Shown in pieces: positions 1 to 4,194 of a stretch of 6,112 bases of DNA. A program made the translations under genes and the position numbers. Origin of the DNA: Synergistaceae bacterium (GTDB lineage Bacteria > Synergistota > Synergistia > Synergistales > Aminobacteriaceae); assembly GCA_031270755.1 (NCBI GenBank), contig JAISWV010000184.1, positions 1-6,112 on the forward strand. The letters run 5' to 3'. The notes under the pieces were generated by a model. That model ran no database searches. It had not been told where the DNA came from and worked only from the letters and a program-made list of their open reading frames with translations. The first letter of the stretch is position 1. Each line of letters opens with the position of its first letter.

Positions 1-239
1 TTTCGGCCACCAGATCCAAAGGGCGGCGTTCGATTCAAGTCGTCTACGCCGGAGAGAGCGCGCGCTTCAATCACGCCGGGTTGGAAGCGGGGGAGCTGAA
101 CGCGGCGCGGCTTGCGGGAAAAGCGGTCTTGGATTTTCTGGGAGCCTCTGAAATCCCCGACGAAGAAGGTTTTTATACGCTGTGGGACGCGGCGGAGGCG
201 GATATTTTACCCCAAAGCAGGGGTAAGTCGCCGAAATGA
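1..239 (+). CDS. C-terminal end of an unidentified protein (5' partial)
   Basis: The frame that opens at base 3 stays open for 78 codons and ends in TGA at 237-239. The other two plus-strand frames hit stops early (one at 97-99), so this is the likely coding frame. The visible tail begins around SATRSKGRR, continues through QVVYAGESARFNHAG and LEAGELNAARLAGKAVLDFL, and ends in an acidic stretch followed by a basic PQSRGKSPK tail. The Ala/Gly/Leu-rich segment looks like a soluble C-terminal helix. I see no membrane segment and no catalytic motif I can name, and I do not recognise the family. Its stop overlaps the next gene's start as ATGA, which implies one transcript and probable translational coupling with the WG-repeat protein. 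The start and most of the protein lie outside the window, so no function is assigned. Confidence 0.7.
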   Translation, partial: SATRSKGRRSIQVVYAGESARFNHAGLEAGELNAARLAGKAVLDFLGASEIPDEEGFYTLWDAAEADILPQSRGKSPK

Positions 240-2134
240 AAAAAAATAAAACCGTGCGTTTGTTTTTTTTGTCCTGCTTCACGGTTCTGTTCTTTTTGTC
301 GGGCGCACCGCGGGGCGGAGAAGCCGGAGCCTCCGGGCTGGAGTGGCTGTTGCCTCCCGTGTACGGCCAAGCGACGCGGTTTTCCGAGGGGCTTGCGGCC
401 GTAGAGGTCAACGGACGGTGGGGGTACATCGACCCCAGGGGACGGTGGGCGATTCCGCCTCGGCTGCTGTCGGCCAAGCCGTTCCGGGAGGGCCTGGCTT
501 CCGTTGCCGACGATTCGGGGTGGGGGTTTGTGGACAGGCAGGGGTATTTTCTCGTGAGCCCCGACTACGAGGCGGCGGGACCTTTCAGCGAGAGCTTGGC
601 CGCCGTGCGCTCCCAGGACAAATGGGGGTACGTGAACCCCCGAGGAAAGCTGGAAATTCCCGCCAGCTTCGACATGGCGGGGGAGTTTTATCAGGGACGC
701 GCCGCCGTCGTAATGGCCGGGGGGCATGGTTTTATCGACAAGCGAGGCGGCTGGCTCGTTCCCCCTTGGTACGAGGAGGCTTTGCCCTTTGTGGAAAACC
801 GGGCGGCGGTTCGCGCAGGCGGCAAATTCGGTTTTGTCGACCTCGACGGCAAATGGGTCATCCCCCCGGGTTTTGACGGCGCGTTCCGGGGCCGTGTTTT
901 TTCGAACGGGCTGGCGGGAGTGGCGCGTTCCGGCCGGTGGGGTTTTATCGACAGCGAAGGACGCTGGGCGGTGGACCCTCTGTACGACGCGGCGTGGAGC
1001 TTCAGCGAGGGGCTCGCCGCCGTGCGCAAAGGGCAGAAGTGGGGGTATATCTCGACCTCCGGCAAGCTGGAAATCGAGGCCGTTTTCGACGACGCCATGA
1101 GCTTTTCCCAGGGGATGGCCAGCGCCAAATTTGGAGGGCGGTGGGGTTACATCGACCCCAAAGGGGCCTGGGTCGCGGATCCCGTCTACCTGGAGGCGTG
1201 GCCTTTTTACGAGGGACTGGCCCGCGCCCGGGACGCTGGTGGGCGCTGGGGATACTTGGGGCGAAAAATCGTCCCTCTTTTCGGAGCGGCCTTCGAGACG
1301 GCCCGGTCTTTCTCCGAGGGCTTGGCGGTGATCGGGTATGAAGGCAGAAAATATTATATCGACGCCGACGGCCGCCTGGCTTTCGACACTCATTTTCAGG
1401 AGGCGGACGATTTTTCGGAGCAGTTCGCGGCCGTTGCGTCGGGGGACATGTGGGGCTACGTCGACAAGAGCGGCAGCCTGCGCGTTCCCTTCCATTTCGA
1501 GGCGGCGGGACCGTTTCGTCAGGGGCTCGCCGCCGTAAAGCTGAAAAATCGATGGGGTTATATCGACAAACAAGGACGGTGGGCCGTCAAAAACCAGTAC
1601 CATTACGCGTGGCCCTTCAGCGAAGGGCTTGCCGCCGTTCGCGTGAACAAGCGGGTGGGGTATATCGACGTTAAAGGGCGGTCCGTGGTCAGGCCCCGCT
1701 TTGACGTTCCCCGGCCGGAAGCCGAGATCGGAAGTTTTTCCGAGGGCTTGGCGGCGGTGTTGATTTCCGGGAAGACGGGATTTATCGACCGCCAAGGGAA
1801 AATCGTCGTCAAAGCCTCCTTTTTGCCTTGGAAGACCTTCGCTCCCCGTTTCTCGTCGGGCACCGCCCGGGTGGAGGTCGCCGCCGGCGATTCGCGCTAC
1901 GTCGGCCTCGACGGCAAGGTGTTCGACACCGTTTCTTTCGATATCGCGAAAAACCAGGCGGTGGAGGGAGGGCTCGTCCTTTTCGAATCCGCCGCGGGAG
2001 GGTGGGGCTATTCCGACGCTCACGGAGAGACGGTCATCCCTCCGATTTTCGACGCCGCCCTGCCCTTCCGAGAAAACAAGGCCGCCGTGGAGAGAAACAA
2101 TCGATGGTGGTACATCGCTCAGCCTCGGCTATGA
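236..2134 (+). CDS. Exported WG-repeat protein (about 17 WG repeats)
   Basis: This 632-residue protein opens with a typical Sec signal peptide: a basic start MKKNKTVR, a hydrophobic core at about residues 9-22, then a small-residue stretch (GAPRGGEAGASG) where cleavage near residues 30-33 is plausible. Cys14 sits inside the hydrophobic core, so a lipoprotein lipobox is unlikely. From about residue 40 to the end the protein is a run of WG repeats of about 34 residues with the pattern WGYIDxxGxW, then IPPxFDxA, then PFSEGLAAV. The first full unit starts at Trp62, preceded by a half unit; the last is the truncated WWYIAQPRL. WG-repeat (KWG) proteins are widespread and mostly uncharacterised, and are usually taken to be extracytoplasmic repeat scaffolds; no enzymatic domain is present. 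The ATG was chosen because it starts the signal peptide and overlaps the upstream stop; the ribosome site is weak (AGGGG about 12 bases upstream). Codon use differs from the ATPase and phosphoesterase genes (no ATA). Identity as a WG-repeat protein is very secure; its role is unknown. Confidence 0.95.
   Translation: MKKNKTVRLFFLSCFTVLFFLSGAPRGGEAGASGLEWLLPPVYGQATRFSEGLAAVEVNGRWGYIDPRGRWAIPPRLLSAKPFREGLASVADDSGWGFVDRQGYFLVSPDYEAAGPFSESLAAVRSQDKWGYVNPRGKLEIPASFDMAGEFYQGRAAVVMAGGHGFIDKRGGWLVPPWYEEALPFVENRAAVRAGGKFGFVDLDGKWVIPPGFDGAFRGRVFSNGLAGVARSGRWGFIDSEGRWAVDPLYDAAWSFSEGLAAVRKGQKWGYISTSGKLEIEAVFDDAMSFSQGMASAKFGGRWGYIDPKGAWVADPVYLEAWPFYEGLARARDAGGRWGYLGRKIVPLFGAAFETARSFSEGLAVIGYEGRKYYIDADGRLAFDTHFQEADDFSEQFAAVASGDMWGYVDKSGSLRVPFHFEAAGPFRQGLAAVKLKNRWGYIDKQGRWAVKNQYHYAWPFSEGLAAVRVNKRVGYIDVKGRSVVRPRFDVPRPEAEIGSFSEGLAAVLISGKTGFIDRQGKIVVKASFLPWKTFAPRFSSGTARVEVAAGDSRYVGLDGKVFDTVSFDIAKNQAVEGGLVLFESAAGGWGYSDAHGETVIPPIFDAALPFRENKAAVERNNRWWYIAQPRL
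353..2131 (+). repeat. In-gene array of about 102-bp WG repeats
   Basis: The coding sequence repeats with a period close to 102 bp (34 codons), about 17 units including a leading half unit and a short final unit. Units are diverged in DNA but keep short shared blocks, for example the same 15 bases at 568-582 and 1498-1512, about nine units apart. Several units depart from 34 codons. The fifth (from Phe203, FGFVDLDG) has about three extra residues (FRGRVF). The ninth lacks the xDxxG turn, and the tenth begins YYIDADG instead of WGYID. The thirteenth to fifteenth are longer and degenerate. The best-conserved units are 2, 6, 8, 11 and 12. Confidence 0.9.
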
Positions 2135-2147
2135 TCTTCAGTAAAAA

Positions 2148-3050
2148 CTAAAAAGTCAAACGAATCAATTCCAGAGTGCCGTTTGCGTTTTCGGTGACGG
2201 CGGTACAATTTTCCACCCAGTCGCCCGCGTTGACATAGTACATTTCCTGTATGCGCCTGATGGAGGCGCAGTGGATGTGGCCGCAAACCACGCCGTCGAC
2301 GTTTTTGTCGCGCCCCATCGCAACGAGGGCCTTTTCGAATTTGCTTATGAAGTTTACGATATGTTTCACGCTTGCCTTGACTGTGGCGGCGATGGAATGG
2401 TACTCGAATCCCAGAGCCCCCATTACCTTGTTGTAGGCAAAGTTTGCCGCCGTGAGCACGTCGTAGGCTACGTCGCCCACATGTGCCAGCCAAGGAACGT
2501 CGCGTATGACGTTGTCGAACTGGTCTCCGTGCATGACCAAAAATCGCTTCCCGTCGACAGTGGTGTGTATCGCTGTCTCGACCACCTCTATACCCGTGGC
2601 TTTCTTTCCATAAGAGAGGCGAAGAAAGTCGTCGTGGTTTCCAGGAATGTAAACGACGCGGCTTCCTCTCAACGCTTTGTCGATGATGGTCTCCAGAACT
2701 TCCTCGTGAAGTTTGGGCCAGTACCAAGACCTTTCGAGATGCCACCCGTCGATGATGTCGCCTATCAAGTAAAGAGTTTCCGCCTCGTACTTCCTCAGAA
2801 AAGACAGAATCATATCCGCCCGGCAAGAACGAGTGCCGAGGTGAACGTCCGAAACGAAAAGCGCCCTGACTTTGCACACATCCGTGTTTTTCTCCGTGTT
2901 CGACAGCGCGTCGATCTCAATTTCTTTGAGAAGCGGGCGATATCCCTCAGACAAACGACGCTGAAAGAAAGAGTACACTTCCTCGGGTTTGTTGGCTGCG
3001 CGGGCGCTGCGTCCGACAAAGAAAGGGAATATCCTGGCGGTGCTAAACAT
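2148..3050 (-). CDS. LpxH-like calcineurin-type metallophosphoesterase
   Basis: This 300-residue protein carries the full set of binuclear-metal phosphoesterase motifs: SDVH (67-70), GD within LIGDIIDGW (97-98), GNHD (137-140), HGD in MHGDQFD (174-176) and GHIH (257-260). The context SDVHLGTRS with LIGDIIDGW, SWYWPKLHEE and YIPGNHDDFLR resembles the COG2908 group annotated as UDP-2,3-diacylglucosamine diphosphatase, the lipid A enzyme that releases UMP. It is not close to E. coli LpxH in these motifs, so the substrate is uncertain and no symbol is given. The ATG at 3050 was chosen because it overlaps the glycosyltransferase stop (ATGTTTAG, 8 bp) and has AAAAGGGA upstream. This gives about 60 residues ahead of the catalytic core, more than this family usually has. 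A GTG at 2879 would give a family-sized protein but lacks a good ribosome site. The stop is TAG at 2148-2150, facing the WG-repeat gene. Probably cytosolic or membrane-peripheral; no signal peptide is seen. Confidence 0.9.
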   Translation of the reverse strand: MFSTARIFPFFVGRSARAANKPEEVYSFFQRRLSEGYRPLLKEIEIDALSNTEKNTDVCKVRALFVSDVHLGTRSCRADMILSFLRKYEAETLYLIGDIIDGWHLERSWYWPKLHEEVLETIIDKALRGSRVVYIPGNHDDFLRLSYGKKATGIEVVETAIHTTVDGKRFLVMHGDQFDNVIRDVPWLAHVGDVAYDVLTAANFAYNKVMGALGFEYHSIAATVKASVKHIVNFISKFEKALVAMGRDKNVDGVVCGHIHCASIRRIQEMYYVNAGDWVENCTAVTENANGTLELIRLTF

Positions 3051-3804
3051 CGCTTTCGATCCCTTTTGCGGAGGTATCGTAGTGGGCGAATCGATAGAGG
3101 TAGGGGTTGCCGTAAAGCTCGCCCAAGAACAGCCGGTGCAAGTTGGCTCGGAGGTAGGTCCATCCTGTTCTGAGGAGCCCGTCTTGTTCCAGACGTCTGG
3201 GATGGTAATAAAAGTGTTTTCGTAACATGCCGAAACGTATTTTTTGCGTTTTCGTTTTCGAAGCGCGCCTGACGTAATCGCAATCCTCACAGAGCACGAT
3301 GGATTCATCGAATCCTCCAATCTCGCCGTGGACGGTACGCGTGGAGAAAAGGCAGGCTCCCGTGGCCATTGGAAAGAGATACTGTCCAAAGCAAAGTCCG
3401 GCGTTGAAGGCCAAAATGCCCAGTACAACCGGCAAGGACGATCCGGAGGACCTCATATAGACTCCGCCGATCTGAATGTGACGGCTATCGAGTTCTTCGA
3501 CGGCTTCTTCCAGAAAGCCGGGGTCCAGGCGCGTGTCCGCGTCTAAAAAAAGCAGCCGCTCGTAGCGTGCCTGAGCCGCGCCGGTGTTTCGTCCTAAACT
3601 CGTACCTCTGCGGGACATTTCGACTATGCGCAAGGGCAGACGGCCTAAAAACGAGCGCGCCACCGCCACAGTGGAGTCCGTGCTTCTGCTGTCCACGACA
3701 ATAACCTCGAATTCCTTCGCGGTCTGGCGTTCCAGATCGCCGAGTATATGCGCGAGATGACGTTCCTCGTTCAGGGTAATGACCACAACAGACACACCTT
3801 TCAT
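3043..3804 (-). CDS. Family 2 (GT-A) glycosyltransferase
   Basis: This 253-residue protein shows the GT2 pattern in order. An N-terminal nucleotide-binding strand SVVVITLNEERHL (5-17) is followed by VVDSRSTDST (36-45), the GRNTGAAQA segment (71-79), and the metal-binding DxD in LLFLDADTRLD (Asp88, Asp90). The acceptor-side GGFDES (163-168) follows, with Glu173-Asp174 just after it in LCEDCDYVRR. Such enzymes transfer a sugar from a nucleotide-sugar donor; donor and acceptor cannot be read from the sequence. A hydrophobic stretch at about 123-153 may sit against the inner membrane. The basic, aromatic C-terminus (about 196-245) is typical of short single-domain GT2 proteins. The length fits a complete enzyme. 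The ATG at 3804 has a strong ribosome site (AGGAGGG, 11-base spacer). It is the first gene of a two-gene minus-strand unit with the phosphoesterase, whose start lies inside this gene's last codons. Together they suggest an envelope glycolipid or polysaccharide step. Confidence 0.93.
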   Translation of the reverse strand: MKGVSVVVITLNEERHLAHILGDLERQTAKEFEVIVVDSRSTDSTVAVARSFLGRLPLRIVEMSRRGTSLGRNTGAAQARYERLLFLDADTRLDPGFLEEAVEELDSRHIQIGGVYMRSSGSSLPVVLGILAFNAGLCFGQYLFPMATGACLFSTRTVHGEIGGFDESIVLCEDCDYVRRASKTKTQKIRFGMLRKHFYYHPRRLEQDGLLRTGWTYLRANLHRLFLGELYGNPYLYRFAHYDTSAKGIESDV

Positions 3805-3815
3805 GACAAGAAATT

Positions 3816-3822
3816 CCCTCCT
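3816..3822 (-). promoter_or_regulatory. Ribosome binding site of the glycosyltransferase
   Basis: On the minus strand this reads AGGAGGG, a near-perfect anti-16S match, 11 bases before the ATG at 3804. The long spacer is slightly more than usual, but no other in-frame start fits better. The second gene of the unit has a much weaker site, which supports coupling through the 8-bp overlap. Confidence 0.7.
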
Positions 3823-3914
3823 CGTTACTCGAAAATTGCGGCAAGACCATTTCGCATTTTTCCATGTTTTTCATGCCTTCCATGCAGAACCCCATACAGA
3901 ACCCGCGGCTTACG

Positions 3915-3986
3915 AGCTTTCGATTCACTGCTTCACGCGTTTATAAAGTCAAGATAACGGCATTTTGTAAAAGATTATCGAAAGCT
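3915..3986. repeat. Perfect 10-bp inverted repeat flanking an AT-rich stretch
   Basis: AGCTTTCGAT at 3915-3924 is the exact reverse complement of ATCGAAAGCT at 3977-3986, with 52 bp between the arms. The enclosed DNA is the most promoter-like part of the intergenic region for the minus-strand unit. The spacing is too long for a simple terminator hairpin; a pair of regulator half-sites or a DNA-looping operator is possible. This is an inference from symmetry only. Confidence 0.45.
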
Positions 3987-4180
3987 TTGTAACAACACTG
4001 GTTTGTCGGGTGTTGGATATGCTGATGCCAGTCAGGCGCGTTTGAATTTAGAATGGTTCGAGACAGCGCGTTTTTGGTAAACGCTTGCCTTGAATAGCGT
4101 GATGTACAGGGTTGAAGCGGTCCGCAAAATCAAGCCTCTGCCTGTGCCATAGTATTTTATTATTTTTTTTATTTTTTTAC

Positions 4181-4186
4181 GGGAGG
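4181..4186 (+). promoter_or_regulatory. Ribosome binding site of the ATPase
   Basis: GGGAGG lies 8 bases before the ATG at 4195, a near-ideal match and spacing that fixes the start of the ATPase. Just upstream, 4153-4178 is almost entirely T with a few A, which should leave the mRNA leader unstructured and may favour ribosome (S1) loading. Confidence 0.85.
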
Positions 4187-4194
4187 AAATAAAA

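Larger units (their letters stand above)
3805..4194. promoter_or_regulatory. Divergent intergenic region between glycosyltransferase and ATPase
   Basis: This 390-bp stretch contains no credible gene. The short frames crossing it lack ribosome sites and are out of step with the flanking genes. It must hold the promoters for the minus-strand glycosyltransferase unit and the plus-strand ATPase gene, since the two are divergent. It is clearly richer in A and T than the genes, especially around 3940-3990 and 4150-4180. On the minus strand the segment around 3940-3970 reads TTATCTTGACTTTATAAAC, which contains promoter-like hexamers, but I found no pair with clean 17-bp spacing on either strand. Visible structures are the 10-bp inverted repeat at 3915-3986, three CGCGTTT copies (3936, 4037, 4067), a 6-bp hairpin GCGTTT/AAACGC at 4068-4084, a 12-bp imperfect tandem duplication at 3882-3905, and the T-rich leader before the ATPase. 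Confidence 0.55.

Noticed and set aside
239..270. Possible terminator-like hairpin at the start of the WG-repeat gene
   Set aside because: The pairing is mostly A-U with two mismatches and falls inside a well-supported signal peptide, so a terminator is unlikely.
173..2023. A 616-codon open frame on the minus strand opposite the WG-repeat gene
   Set aside because: It is exactly in codon register with the sense gene, so its stops would need sense TTA, CTA or TCA codons, which are rare in GC-rich DNA. The sense product has a signal peptide and clear repeats, and the antisense product is just the mirrored repeat, rich in Pro, Arg and Gly, with no recognisable family.
353..2131. CRISPR or satellite-type DNA repeat
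   Set aside because: The 102-bp period follows codons and protein motifs, the units are diverged in DNA, and there are no constant repeats separated by unique spacers.
2271..3173. A 300-codon plus-strand open frame across the phosphoesterase and glycosyltransferase genes
   Set aside because: It lies opposite two genes with complete catalytic motif sets, has no good ribosome site, and its product shows no family features.
3485..3928. Minus-strand open frame reaching upstream of the glycosyltransferase start (GFCMGFCM segment)
   Set aside because: It overlaps the glycosyltransferase in another frame. Its only distinctive part is the translation of the 12-bp tandem duplication, and it has no family features.
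4068..4178. Possible intrinsic terminator: GCGTTT/AAACGC hairpin and the T-rich tract
   Set aside because: The hairpin is only 6 bp and lies about 70 bp before the T tract, with no gene ending upstream on the plus strand.
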